NCBI GenBank assembly: GCA_002683775.1
Contig: NYTT01000044.1
Span: 1 to 5,636 of the forward strand
DNA: 5,636 bases
Origin: Flavobacteriales bacterium
Lineage (GTDB): Bacteria; Bacteroidota; Bacteroidia; Flavobacteriales; BACL11
Direction of reading: 5' to 3'
Below the pieces are notes generated by a model that ran no database searches, had not been told where the DNA came from, and worked only from the letters and a program-made list of their open reading frames with translations. The position numbers and the translations under genes were made by a program. Shown in pieces: positions 1 through 5,636 of this stretch (its first letter is position 1; every line of letters begins with the position of its first letter).

Positions 1-785
1 GCAGCAACAGCATATACTTCATTGTAAGTATCTTTTTTAATTCTTGCTTTTAAGTCTTCATCGTGAATTTCATGACAATATTCTCTTTTGTTAAATGATG
101 TATCTGTCTTGGCTGCTAATTCTAATTGTGCTGCGCATTGTTCTTTAATAGCTTCATGACCTATTTTTATTGCTTCAATCATTTCACTCTCTGATACTTC
201 ATTCATCTCACCTTCAACCATAGCAACGCTATCTGCAGATGCACCTATCATAAGATCCATGTCAGCATTTTCTAATTCAGTTGATGATGGGTTAATTTTG
301 TATTTTCCTTCTATCCTCGCTACACGGCATTCTGAAATAGGTCCATTAAATGGTATGTCAGAAACTGCAAGTGCAGAAGATGCTGCAAGTGCTGCAAGTG
401 CATCTGGTTTAACTTCTGGGTCATGTGAATTAAGTGATATCATTATTTGAACTTCAGCATGATAGTCACTTGGAAACATTGGTCTAAGAATTCTATCAAC
501 TAGTCTCATTATTAGTATTTCTTGATCTGTTGGCCTTGCTTCTCTTTTTAGAAAGCCACCTGGGAATCTGCCATCTGCTGAAAATTTTTCTCTATAATCA
601 ACTGTTAATGGTAGGAAATCTACACCTTCTCTTGCTTCAAAACTTGATACTACTGTAGCTAGTAAATGAGTATTACCCATTCTCAATTCTACTGAACCGT
701 GGGCTTGTTTAGCTAATTTACCTGTTGTGATAGAAATTTCTCTACCATCGTTTAATTTAATAATTTGTGTTTTTTCTTTTATCAT
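1..785 (-). CDS. pnp: Polyribonucleotide nucleotidyltransferase (PNPase), N-terminal part, cut by window edge
   Basis: PNPase is a phosphorolytic 3'-to-5' exoribonuclease that degrades RNA using phosphate, as a trimer in the cytoplasm. The frame runs open from an ATG at 785 to the left edge, giving 261 codons of a protein usually around 700 or more residues. What is visible is the first RNase PH-like domain (about residues 1-145), with the family core [20 protein letters not shown] starting near residue 57. It is followed by FLKR at 78-81, matching the RNA-binding FFRR loop of the E. coli enzyme, REARPTDQE and [11 protein letters not shown] up to residue 105. Further on come [20 protein letters not shown] (about 127-146) and the start of the helical linker domain ([16 protein letters not shown], about 191-206). 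The second RNase PH domain and the KH and S1 RNA-binding domains would lie outside the window. The gene follows rpsO as in many bacteria, with a hairpin terminator between them. No Shine-Dalgarno is seen; the bases before the ATG are A-rich. Confidence 0.97.
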   Translation of the reverse strand, partial: MIKEKTQIIKLNDGREISITTGKLAKQAHGSVELRMGNTHLLATVVSSFEAREGVDFLPLTVDYREKFSADGRFPGGFLKREARPTDQEILIMRLVDRILRPMFPSDYHAEVQIMISLNSHDPEVKPDALAALAASSALAVSDIPFNGPISECRVARIEGKYKINPSSTELENADMDLMIGASADSVAMVEGEMNEVSESEMIEAIKIGHEAIKEQCAAQLELAAKTDTSFNKREYCHEIHDEDLKARIKKDTYNEVYAVA

Positions 786-808
786 CTTGTTTTCTTTGTT
801 TATAAATT

Positions 809-839
809 AAAAAAGGCAATAAATCTATTGCCTTTTTTT
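809..839 (-). terminator. Rho-independent terminator after rpsO
   Basis: A perfect 7-bp inverted repeat, GGCAATA at 815-821 and TATTGCC at 826-832 with a 4-base loop, is flanked by six A on the left and seven T on the right. Read on the minus strand this is a hairpin followed by a U tract, placed 18 bp after the rpsO stop codon. The A/T flanks can extend the stem, so it could also work in the plus direction, but no plus-strand gene enters it. It lies between rpsO and pnp, so either pnp has its own start downstream of it or receives only read-through. Confidence 0.85.
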
Positions 840-856
840 CATTTTTAAATTTAAGT

Positions 857-1126
857 CTATCTTCTGAGACCTAAATCTTTTACTAATTCTCTGTATTTAA
901 TTATGTCCTTTGCTTGAAGATAGTCTAAAAGGTTTCTTCTTTTACCAACCATTAATTGTAATGACCTCTGAGTTCCAAAATCTTTACGATTCTCTTTTAA
1001 ATGCGCTGTTAATTCTGAAATCTTCTTAGTGAATAAAGCAACCTGAGAATACACTGAACCTGAATCTTTGTTGTCATTACCAAATTTCTTAAAAATACCT
1101 TCTTTTTCTTTTGAACTTAAACTCAT
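857..1126 (-). CDS. rpsO: 30S ribosomal protein S15
   Basis: S15 is a primary binding protein of the 16S rRNA central domain and helps organise the small-subunit platform. The 89-residue product has the normal S15 length and aligns by eye along its whole extent: DSGSVYSQVALFT (21-33), the helix with LTAHLKENRKDFGTQRS (39-55), the signature LMVGKRRNLLDYL (58-70), and the conserved C-terminus LGLRR. The sequence LKENRKDF followed by a T-x-RSL is the form I associate with Bacteroidota S15. The ATG at 1126 gives the expected N-terminus (MSLSSKEKEGIFKKFG). The gene sits 83 bp after accD on the same strand and is followed by a clear terminator, so it ends a transcription unit. Confidence 0.97.
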   Translation of the reverse strand: MSLSSKEKEGIFKKFGNDNKDSGSVYSQVALFTKKISELTAHLKENRKDFGTQRSLQLMVGKRRNLLDYLQAKDIIKYRELVKDLGLRR

Positions 1127-1163
1127 ATTAATATTTGTTGTTTTCTACCTAATTTATGGTTTG

Positions 1164-1171
1164 CAAAATTA
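1164..1171 (-). promoter_or_regulatory. Possible Bacteroidota -7 promoter element for rpsO
   Basis: Read on the minus strand the bases are TAATTTTG, an exact match to the TAnnTTTG -7 consensus of Bacteroidota primary sigma factor promoters. It would place a start site near 1157, about 30 bases before the rpsO ATG. No TTG -33 element is visible at the usual distance, and an 8-base motif with two free positions is easily met by chance in AT-rich DNA. If real, it would let rpsO be transcribed independently of accD. Confidence 0.3.
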
Positions 1172-1209
1172 GTAAACTTATTTAATTAATCTGTTTTTTT
1201 TGAAACAAA

Positions 1210-2055
1210 TTATTTTTTCATTATTCTAAACAATTGCGATATCTTTTCTCTTAAATCTTTTCTGTCAACAATAATATCAATAAATCCTTTTTCTTTTAAA
1301 AATTCAGATGTCTGAAAACCTTCTGGTAGGTCTTTTCCTATTGTTTCTTTAACTACTTTTGGTCCAGCAAATCCAATTAGTGCATTTGGTTCTGCAATAT
1401 TTAAGTCGCCTAACATGGAGAATGATGCTGTAGCACCACCAAAAGTAGGGTCTGTACAAAGTGATATGTATGGTAAACCCTTTTCTGCTAATTGTGCAAG
1501 TTTTGCCGAAGTTTTAGCTAATTGCATGAGTGATATGCCAGCTTCCATCATTCTTGCTCCACCTGATTTAGAAATAATTAAAAGTGGATGATTTTTTATA
1601 CGTGCAAAATCTATTGCCCTTGCTATTTTTTCACCTACAACTGAGCCTATTGAGCCACCAATAAATGAAAAATCCATGCACGCTACTACTACTGTATTGT
1701 TATTTATTTTACCGTGAGCTGTTCTTACTGCATCTTTTAAGCCTGTATTTTTCTGCATTGAAGAAATTCTGTCAGTGTAAGCTTTTTTATCTTTAAATTT
1801 TAAAACATCTACAGAGACCATGTTTTTATCTATTTCTGTAAATTTATTATTGTCAAAAAGTATTTTAAAATATTCTTTTGAACCAATTCTATGATGATAA
1901 TTACAATTAAAACAAACATATAGATTTTCTTCTTCTTCTTTAGTAGTCACAATTGTTTTGCACTTTGGACATTTACTCCAAAGACCATCTGGAGTTTCTT
2001 TCTTTTCATGAGTTGAAGTTGTAATTCCTTCTTTAATTCTTTTAAACCAATCCAT
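1210..2055 (-). CDS. accD: Acetyl-CoA carboxylase carboxyltransferase subunit beta
   Basis: AccD pairs with AccA to form the carboxyltransferase that moves the carboxyl group from biotin on AccB to acetyl-CoA, giving malonyl-CoA for fatty acid synthesis in the cytoplasm. The 281-residue product is close to the usual AccD length. It begins MDWFKR and carries the N-terminal zinc ribbon typical of bacterial AccD, with cysteines at 29, 32, 48 and 51 (CPKC and CFNC). The crotonase-like carboxyltransferase core follows: [13 protein letters not shown] (131-143), [21 protein letters not shown] (about 164-184), [16 protein letters not shown] (202-217) and [12 protein letters not shown] (224-235). These glycine-rich segments form the CoA and oxyanion region in the family. 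The ATG lies only 2 bp after the fbaA stop, which suggests the two are co-transcribed and perhaps translationally coupled. No accA is present in the window. No terminator is seen between accD and rpsO. Confidence 0.97.
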   Translation of the reverse strand: MDWFKRIKEGITTSTHEKKETPDGLWSKCPKCKTIVTTKEEEENLYVCFNCNYHHRIGSKEYFKILFDNNKFTEIDKNMVSVDVLKFKDKKAYTDRISSMQKNTGLKDAVRTAHGKINNNTVVVACMDFSFIGGSIGSVVGEKIARAIDFARIKNHPLLIISKSGGARMMEAGISLMQLAKTSAKLAQLAEKGLPYISLCTDPTFGGATASFSMLGDLNIAEPNALIGFAGPKVVKETIGKDLPEGFQTSEFLKEKGFIDIIVDRKDLREKISQLFRIMKK

Positions 2056-2057
2056 AT

Positions 2058-3125
2058 TTATTTGATTGTATTAATGTTATTTAAATCTTCGAATGATTTA
2101 ATTAAACGTGACTTAAACGTAAGTTCTCCTTCTCTTGTCCATTTTCTAGGGTCATAATATTTTTTGTTAGGATTTTCAGAACCCTCAGGATTTCCTATTT
2201 GTGATTGTACATAATCATTGAACTTTTTAAAATAATCTCTAACTCCTGTAGTAAAGCCCCATTGAAGATCAGTGTCAATATTCATTTTGATTACACCATA
2301 ACTTATTGCTTCAGTGATTTCTTTCTTGCTTGAACCTGATCCACCATGAAATACAAAATCTATAGGTTGATTTTTGGTATTAAATTTTTCTTGTATGTAT
2401 TTTTGTGAATTATCTAATATTTTTGGTGTAAGAACAACATTTCCAGGCTTATAAACGCCATGAACATTGCCAAAAGCGGCGGCAATAGTAAATTTGTCAC
2501 TTATTTTTATAAGCGCTTCATAAGCGTAAGCTACTTCTTCAGGTTGAGTGTATAGTTTTGAAATATCTACATCAGAATTATCTACTCCATCTTCTTCTCC
2601 TCCTGTAATTCCTAGTTCAATTTCTAAGGTCATATCAATTGCGCTCATTCGCTTTAGATATTTCTTACATATTTCAATATTTTCTTTTAATGGTTCCTCG
2701 GAAAGATCTATCATGTGCGAAGAGAATAAAGGCTTATTGTGTTGCTTATAAAATTTTTCACCAGCATCTAATAGTCCATCAATCCAAGGTAATAGTTTTA
2801 ATGCAGCGTGATCTGTGTGAAGAATAATGCTAGCGCCATAAAGTTCGGCCATATGGTGTACATGCATTGCTCCAGAAATCCCACCAGCTATAGCTGCACT
2901 ATGATTATTATTTGATAATGCTTTACCGGCATAAAAAACACACCCTCCATTTGAGAATTGAATAATAGCCGGGGAATTTAACTCTGCAGCAGTTTCCATT
3001 ACTGCATTAACCGTACTAGTGTTTGTAACATTTATTGCTGGTAGCGCATATTTATTTGTCTTTGCATCATTAAAAACTTCTTGCAATTGCGACCCAGTTA
3101 GTACACCTTTTGGAAATTTTGACAT
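2058..3125 (-). CDS. fbaA: Class II fructose-1,6-bisphosphate aldolase (FbaA type)
   Basis: This zinc-dependent glycolytic and gluconeogenic enzyme cleaves fructose-1,6-bisphosphate to dihydroxyacetone phosphate and glyceraldehyde-3-phosphate. The 355-residue length and motifs match the class IIA enzymes such as E. coli FbaA. Visible features are HTDHA (103-107), holding the catalytic Asp105 and zinc-ligand His106; [18 protein letters not shown] (167-184); [15 protein letters not shown] (218-232) with zinc ligand His222; FHGGSGSS (259-266) with zinc ligand His260; and [10 protein letters not shown] (281-290), which contacts substrate phosphate and carbon backbone in the family. All expected metal and catalytic residues appear intact. 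The C-terminus ([12 protein letters not shown]) also fits. The start at 3125 aligns with the family N-terminus. It is the first gene of a probable fbaA-accD operon, divergent from the RNA methyltransferase gene across an 88-bp region. Confidence 0.97.
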   Translation of the reverse strand: MSKFPKGVLTGSQLQEVFNDAKTNKYALPAINVTNTSTVNAVMETAAELNSPAIIQFSNGGCVFYAGKALSNNNHSAAIAGGISGAMHVHHMAELYGASIILHTDHAALKLLPWIDGLLDAGEKFYKQHNKPLFSSHMIDLSEEPLKENIEICKKYLKRMSAIDMTLEIELGITGGEEDGVDNSDVDISKLYTQPEEVAYAYEALIKISDKFTIAAAFGNVHGVYKPGNVVLTPKILDNSQKYIQEKFNTKNQPIDFVFHGGSGSSKKEITEAISYGVIKMNIDTDLQWGFTTGVRDYFKKFNDYVQSQIGNPEGSENPNKKYYDPRKWTREGELTFKSRLIKSFEDLNNINTIK

Positions 3126-3136
3126 TTTTTTAAAAA

Positions 3137-3144
3137 CAAAACTA
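3137..3144 (-). promoter_or_regulatory. Possible Bacteroidota -7 promoter element for fbaA
   Basis: On the minus strand this reads TAGTTTTG, an exact TAnnTTTG match. It would start transcription near 3130, leaving a very short leader of about five bases before the fbaA ATG. No TTG -33 element is seen at the usual spacing. The rest of the 88-bp divergent region (3126-3213) is AT-rich; for the opposite gene the best plus-strand match is TATTATTG at 3187-3194, one base off the consensus, also without a -33 element at the right distance. Weak support for both. Confidence 0.25.
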
Positions 3145-3213
3145 CAAGATTGTATTGAATTAAAGTAAAAATTTATAATAAATTCATATTATTGATTTAA
3201 AATTTAGATAGCT

Positions 3214-3933
3214 ATGATTAATAAAAATCAGATTAAGTTAATAAAGAGTTTATCTCTTAGAAAAAACAGAATGAAGCATAAGTTGTTTCTTGTTGAGGGT
3301 GATAAAAATGTTTTAGAATTGATAAAGTCTGATTTTGATGTGCATACTATTTTTGCAAATTCTAATTGGTCTAAATTAAATCCAACTGTTAATGTTTCAG
3401 TAGTTTCAAACAAAGAGTTGATAAGAATAAGTAATCAGAAAAATCCAAATAACGTTTTAGCTATTGCACGTATAAAAGAAAGCAAAATTTTTAATCAAAG
3501 TGGGCTGGTTTTGGTTCTAGATGATATTAGTGATCCTGGAAATTTAGGTACTATCATAAGGACTTGTGATTGGTTTGGTGTTACTTCAATTGTTTGTTCT
3601 AATAATACAGTTGATGTATATAATCCCAAGGTTGTTCAATCAACTATGGGATCATTATTCAGAGTTAAAGTTATGTATACTGATTTAGCTAAATATTTAA
3701 AAAAAGTTAAATCTGATATATACGGAACACTTTTTGATGGAAAAAATATCAAAAAAGTTGCTTTTAATGATGATGTTCATATAGTTATGGGGAATGAATC
3801 AAATGGTATCAGCAAAGAAATTTCAAATTTTATTACTAAAAAAATAAAAATTAACAGTAATTCTACCAATACAGACTCCTTAAATGTTGCGGTTGCAACT
3901 TCTATTATATTGTATGAGATAAAGAATAGTTAG
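3214..3933 (+). CDS. SpoU/TrmH-family RNA 2'-O-ribose methyltransferase
   Basis: Enzymes of this SPOUT family move a methyl group from S-adenosylmethionine to a ribose 2'-OH in rRNA or tRNA. The 239-residue product has the two-part layout of the RlmB/TsnR-like branch. An N-terminal RNA-substrate-binding domain (about 1-90) carries KHKLFLVEGDKNVLEL (21-36). The C-terminal knotted catalytic domain has all three SpoU motifs: DDISDPGNLGTIIRTCDWFG (103-122) with the conserved Asn110 and catalytic-type Arg116; VMGNESNGISKE (191-202); and DSLNVAVATSIILYEI (221-236), which forms the SAM-binding knot. The target nucleotide cannot be told from sequence, so no symbol is given. It is the only plus-strand gene here, divergent from fbaA and convergent with the next small gene, with one base between the two stop codons. 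The ATG at 3214 starts the family N-terminus at the expected distance from FLVEG. Confidence 0.92.
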   Translation: MINKNQIKLIKSLSLRKNRMKHKLFLVEGDKNVLELIKSDFDVHTIFANSNWSKLNPTVNVSVVSNKELIRISNQKNPNNVLAIARIKESKIFNQSGLVLVLDDISDPGNLGTIIRTCDWFGVTSIVCSNNTVDVYNPKVVQSTMGSLFRVKVMYTDLAKYLKKVKSDIYGTLFDGKNIKKVAFNDDVHIVMGNESNGISKEISNFITKKIKINSNSTNTDSLNVAVATSIILYEIKNS

Positions 3934-3934
3934 T

Positions 3935-4195
3935 TTACCAACGTAAACCTTCCCATGTACAAATAGTGCATTTGTATCTTTTAAATTTAAATAATTGTAA
4001 TGTCATTATGTTCAAATACATATCATGACTTTTTCTTTTTATTCTTTTGATAACATTTTGTTTACATCCTGGACATAGTAAATGAAATCTTTTAGATGTT
4101 TTTTTTCTAAAAATATTAAATGACTTAATCATAACCAAGATTAAAAGATATATTAGTAAAAAAAGAAGTAATGTCAAGTAAGGATCTCTGTACAT
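3935..4195 (-). CDS. Small membrane-anchored protein with four-cysteine zinc-ribbon-like domain, function unknown
   Basis: I do not recognise this 86-residue product by name. Residues about 6-22 form a strongly hydrophobic segment (LTLLLFLLIYLLILVMI), predicted as a single membrane helix. A basic stretch follows (K24 to R36), which by the positive-inside rule would put the C-terminal part in the cytoplasm. That part has CPGC at 41-44 and CTIC at 76-79, a CxxC-x31-CxxC arrangement compatible with a zinc ribbon, with many Lys and Arg between (IKRIKRK, FKFKRYK). The ending WEGLRW follows the second pair. Two intact CxxC pairs, the membrane helix and a length that fills the gap between neighbours argue for a real gene. 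It ends one base from the convergent RNA methyltransferase gene and lies downstream of porT on the same strand. The basic zinc domain could bind nucleic acid or protein; that is only a guess. Confidence 0.72.
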   Translation of the reverse strand: MYRDPYLTLLLFLLIYLLILVMIKSFNIFRKKTSKRFHLLCPGCKQNVIKRIKRKSHDMYLNIMTLQLFKFKRYKCTICTWEGLRW

Positions 4196-4251
4196 TTTTT
4201 TATTCGTAATTATATAATAAATACAATAATAATTTAATTATGTATAATATG

Positions 4252-4260
4252 CAAATTATA
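4252..4260 (-). promoter_or_regulatory. Possible promoter -10/-7 element for the small zinc-ribbon gene
   Basis: On the minus strand the bases read TATAATTTG, which contains a TATAAT-like hexamer and resembles the Bacteroidota TAnnTTTG element with one base fewer in the spacer. A start site would fall near 4245, about 50 bases before the ATG at 4195. The palindrome at 4275-4286 would then lie roughly over the -35 region. The surrounding spacer is extremely AT-rich, so chance matches are likely. Confidence 0.2.
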
Positions 4261-4261
4261 G

Positions 4262-4290
4262 GTGTATTTTCGTTATACACGTGTATTTAC
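4262..4290. repeat. Palindrome and alternative hairpin element between porT and the small gene
   Basis: GTGTAT occurs at 4262-4267 and again at 4281-4286, with its reverse complement ATACAC at 4275-4280. ATACAC with the second GTGTAT makes a perfect 12-bp palindrome (4275-4286, centre CACGTG). ATACAC with the first GTGTAT makes a 6-bp stem with a 7-base loop. The two GTGTAT copies are also direct repeats starting 19 bp apart, roughly two helical turns. There is no run of U after either stem on the minus strand, so a classical terminator for porT is not supported. It could be an operator for the small gene or an RNA structure in the porT 3' region. Confidence 0.45.
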
Positions 4291-4297
4291 TAATTAT

Positions 4298-5005
4298 TTA
4301 TTCGAATGTAAATGACAACATCCAACCATTAGTTGATAACCTGTTAATTGAATTAGAATAAACAGAATCCTCACTTTTAAGAAGATTAATCAAACCATAA
4401 GATAATTTGAGTTGTGGTGAAAATTTAAAATACTCAAGATAGAAATCTAATCCAAAGCCAACTTCCCCCATTAAATCATTTTTATTTAGCTTAACAAGTT
4501 TCTGTCCTTCATCGTCAATATTACTTTGAGAAGCTATATCTAAACTATATTTTAAACCACCAATAACAAATGCTCTAAAGTTGTTATATCTTTCTGATTT
4601 ATACTTTATATAAATAGGAAAATCAATTAGTGTTGATTCTATTTTCTTTACATCATTAGTATTTAAACTATCAGAAAAACTATATTCTAATTGTCTTTCA
4701 CCAAAAATTAAAGCAGGTACGAAACGTAAATCTGTGTATTTTCCAATTCTTAGGTTTGAAACAATACCAAGATTAAATCCTTTTTGACTTTTACTATATA
4801 AAGTTTTTAAAGAATCATTTGTAATTGTATTTGAATTTTTTTTTACGTTAAAATTCAGTTCATTAATACCTAAAGTAAATCCAAAATGTATTTTCTGAAA
4901 ATCATATCTAGATAAATTTTGTGATTTCTTGTTGCGTTGAGCTACAGAATTGAAACAAATAAATAGGAATACAAGAACTATATGATATTTTGTAATTTTT
5001 AACAT
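4298..5005 (-). CDS. porT: Type IX secretion system protein PorT (SprT)
   Basis: PorT (SprT in gliding flavobacteria) is required for type IX secretion, which exports proteins with C-terminal sorting domains across the outer membrane. The 235-residue product matches the family length. It begins with a signal peptide: a short basic start, a hydrophobic core (about 9-19) and a probable cleavage after VA at 21-22 before Gln23, a common Bacteroidota pattern. The mature part resembles an eight-stranded outer-membrane beta-barrel with alternating aromatic strands. Recognisable segments are HFGFTLGINEL (40-50), GFNLGIVSNLRIGKYTDLRF (76-95), KIESTLIDFPIYIKYKSER (121-139) and GEVGFGLDFYLEYFKFSPQL (180-199), ending in an aromatic strand (WMLSFTFE). 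I chose the ATG at 5005; an in-frame TTG directly before it (5008) is possible but is preceded immediately by a stop. The gene lies 22 bp after menG and is probably co-transcribed with it. Confidence 0.9.
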   Translation of the reverse strand: MLKITKYHIVLVFLFICFNSVAQRNKKSQNLSRYDFQKIHFGFTLGINELNFNVKKNSNTITNDSLKTLYSKSQKGFNLGIVSNLRIGKYTDLRFVPALIFGERQLEYSFSDSLNTNDVKKIESTLIDFPIYIKYKSERYNNFRAFVIGGLKYSLDIASQSNIDDEGQKLVKLNKNDLMGEVGFGLDFYLEYFKFSPQLKLSYGLINLLKSEDSVYSNSINRLSTNGWMLSFTFE

Positions 5006-5027
5006 CAATCACCTAACGTATTTAAAT

Positions 5028-5636
5028 TTATTTTATTGCTAGATATAATACTACTATTCCAAAAGTAAGTGAAATAGATTTACAATCTTTAAATCCAATT
5101 TTTTCTAACTCTTTAATAAATTTTTCTTCTGATGGGAAGGCTGCAACTGATTCTGGTAAGTATGTATATGCACTTTTATCCTTAGAAATTAATGCGCCTA
5201 TAGTAGGTAAGATATTATTAAAGTAAATATTATATAATTGTTTTAGTGGGAATTTTTTTGGAGAGGATGGTTCTAATATTGCTATCACACCGTTTTTTTC
5301 TAGAACTCTATACATTTCTGATAATCCTTTGTTTAAATTTTCAAAATTTCTTACTCCAAATCCAGCTGTAATTGCATCAAATGAATTTTCTTTAAATGGT
5401 AAGTCTTCACAATCAGTATTTTGTAGACTTATTCTTGAGCTTAGCTTTTTTTTCTTAATTTTTATTTCTCCAACATCAAGCATGCCTTGAGATATGTCAA
5501 TACCAATAATTTTAGCATTTGTATGTTTTGCGCTACTTATTGCGAAATCTGCTGTACCAGTAGCTATGTCAAGAATTGTTTTTGGATCATTTTTTATGTT
5601 TTTTATAGCTATTTTTCTCCATAAATTGTCCATTCC
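5028..5636 (-). CDS. menG: Demethylmenaquinone methyltransferase (MenG/UbiE), N-terminus beyond window
   Basis: This SAM-dependent enzyme performs the C-methylation that turns demethylmenaquinone into menaquinone, the respiratory quinone of Bacteroidota. The frame is open to the right edge. The ATG at 5633 is internal: the visible start GMDNLWRKIAI aligns with the family segment GIDKLWRRKAI, so about 30-40 N-terminal residues, including the YDxMN signature, lie outside. Counting from that Met, motif I is ILDIATGTADFA (20-31), the acidic strand end is IIGIDIS (42-48), DCEDLPF is at 74-80, FDAITAGFGVRNF is at 85-97, and the second UbiE signature appears as RVLEKNGVIAILEPSSP (109-125). The family-typical YTYLPESVAAFPSEE (156-170) and a normal C-terminus follow. 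Ubiquinone is not expected in this phylum, so menG fits better than ubiE, although both names are used. It is upstream of porT by 22 bp with no terminator between them. Confidence 0.95.
   Translation of the reverse strand, partial: GMDNLWRKIAIKNIKNDPKTILDIATGTADFAISSAKHTNAKIIGIDISQGMLDVGEIKIKKKKLSSRISLQNTDCEDLPFKENSFDAITAGFGVRNFENLNKGLSEMYRVLEKNGVIAILEPSSPKKFPLKQLYNIYFNNILPTIGALISKDKSAYTYLPESVAAFPSEEKFIKELEKIGFKDCKSISLTFGIVVLYLAIK

Noticed and set aside
382..399. Tandem 9-bp repeat, GCTGCAAGT twice
   Set aside because: It encodes the alanine-rich [10 protein letters not shown] helix of PNPase, a normal feature of the family, so the repeat reflects coding and codon choice.
259..450. Plus-strand open frame of 63 codons
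   Set aside because: It lies wholly antisense to pnp, whose protein matches PNPase throughout. The Ala/Ser-rich product mirrors the Ala-rich PNPase segment and shows no domain.
1127..1209. Search for an accD terminator or a leader structure ahead of rpsO
   Set aside because: Only a 4-bp GTTT/AAAC pairing around 1160-1176 is seen, with no U tract; too weak to call a terminator or an S15-binding leader.
2548..2827. Two overlapping plus-strand open frames (67 and 62 codons)
   Set aside because: Both are antisense inside fbaA, a complete aldolase with intact active-site residues; they overlap each other and look like no known protein.
3228..3413. Minus-strand open frame of 61 codons
   Set aside because: It is antisense to the methyltransferase N-terminal domain, with no recognisable features.
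4196..4261. AT-rich spacer considered as a replication origin or attachment site
   Set aside because: No DnaA-box clusters, iterons, tRNA ends or integrase gene are visible; the composition is ordinary for intergenic DNA in such an AT-rich genome.
5631..5633. ATG as the possible start of menG
   Set aside because: The residues around it align with an internal part of the family (GIDKLWRRKAI-like), and the frame stays open to the window edge, so the real start is outside.

Overview
The window looks like a core chromosomal segment of a Flavobacteriia-type Bacteroidota bacterium. It is strongly AT-rich with AT-leaning codon use, has no clear Shine-Dalgarno sequences ahead of its starts, and carries a porT gene. 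PorT belongs to the type IX secretion system, which is essentially confined to Bacteroidota. The lineage below class is not determined. I see no mobile element, CRISPR array, tRNA, rRNA or sign of recent transfer.

Layout from left to right. All genes are on the minus strand except one, so transcription mostly runs right to left. Positions 1-785 hold the N-terminal 261 codons of polynucleotide phosphorylase (pnp), cut by the left edge. A strong hairpin terminator at 809-839 separates it from rpsO (857-1126, ribosomal protein S15). Next come accD (1210-2055, carboxyltransferase beta subunit of acetyl-CoA carboxylase) and fbaA (2058-3125, class II fructose-bisphosphate aldolase), separated by 2 bp and probably one operon with fbaA first. 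A short AT-rich divergent region (3126-3213) leads to the only plus-strand gene, a SpoU/TrmH-family RNA 2'-O-methyltransferase (3214-3933). It ends one base away from the end of a convergent small gene (3935-4195) that encodes a membrane-anchored protein with four zinc-ribbon-type cysteines and no recognised function. A 102-bp AT-rich spacer containing a perfect 12-bp palindrome separates this from porT (4298-5005). Upstream of porT is menG/ubiE (5028-5636), which is cut by the right edge and lacks its N-terminus. No stretch longer than 300 bases is without a gene.

The genes are housekeeping in character: RNA turnover and translation (pnp, rpsO, the RNA methyltransferase), central carbon and fatty acid metabolism (fbaA, accD), menaquinone biosynthesis (menG) and protein secretion to the cell surface (porT). 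The co-locations are probably conserved gene order and shared transcription rather than a single pathway. I found no convincing new multi-gene system. The least explained items are the small zinc-ribbon membrane protein and the palindrome/alternative-hairpin element just upstream of it.
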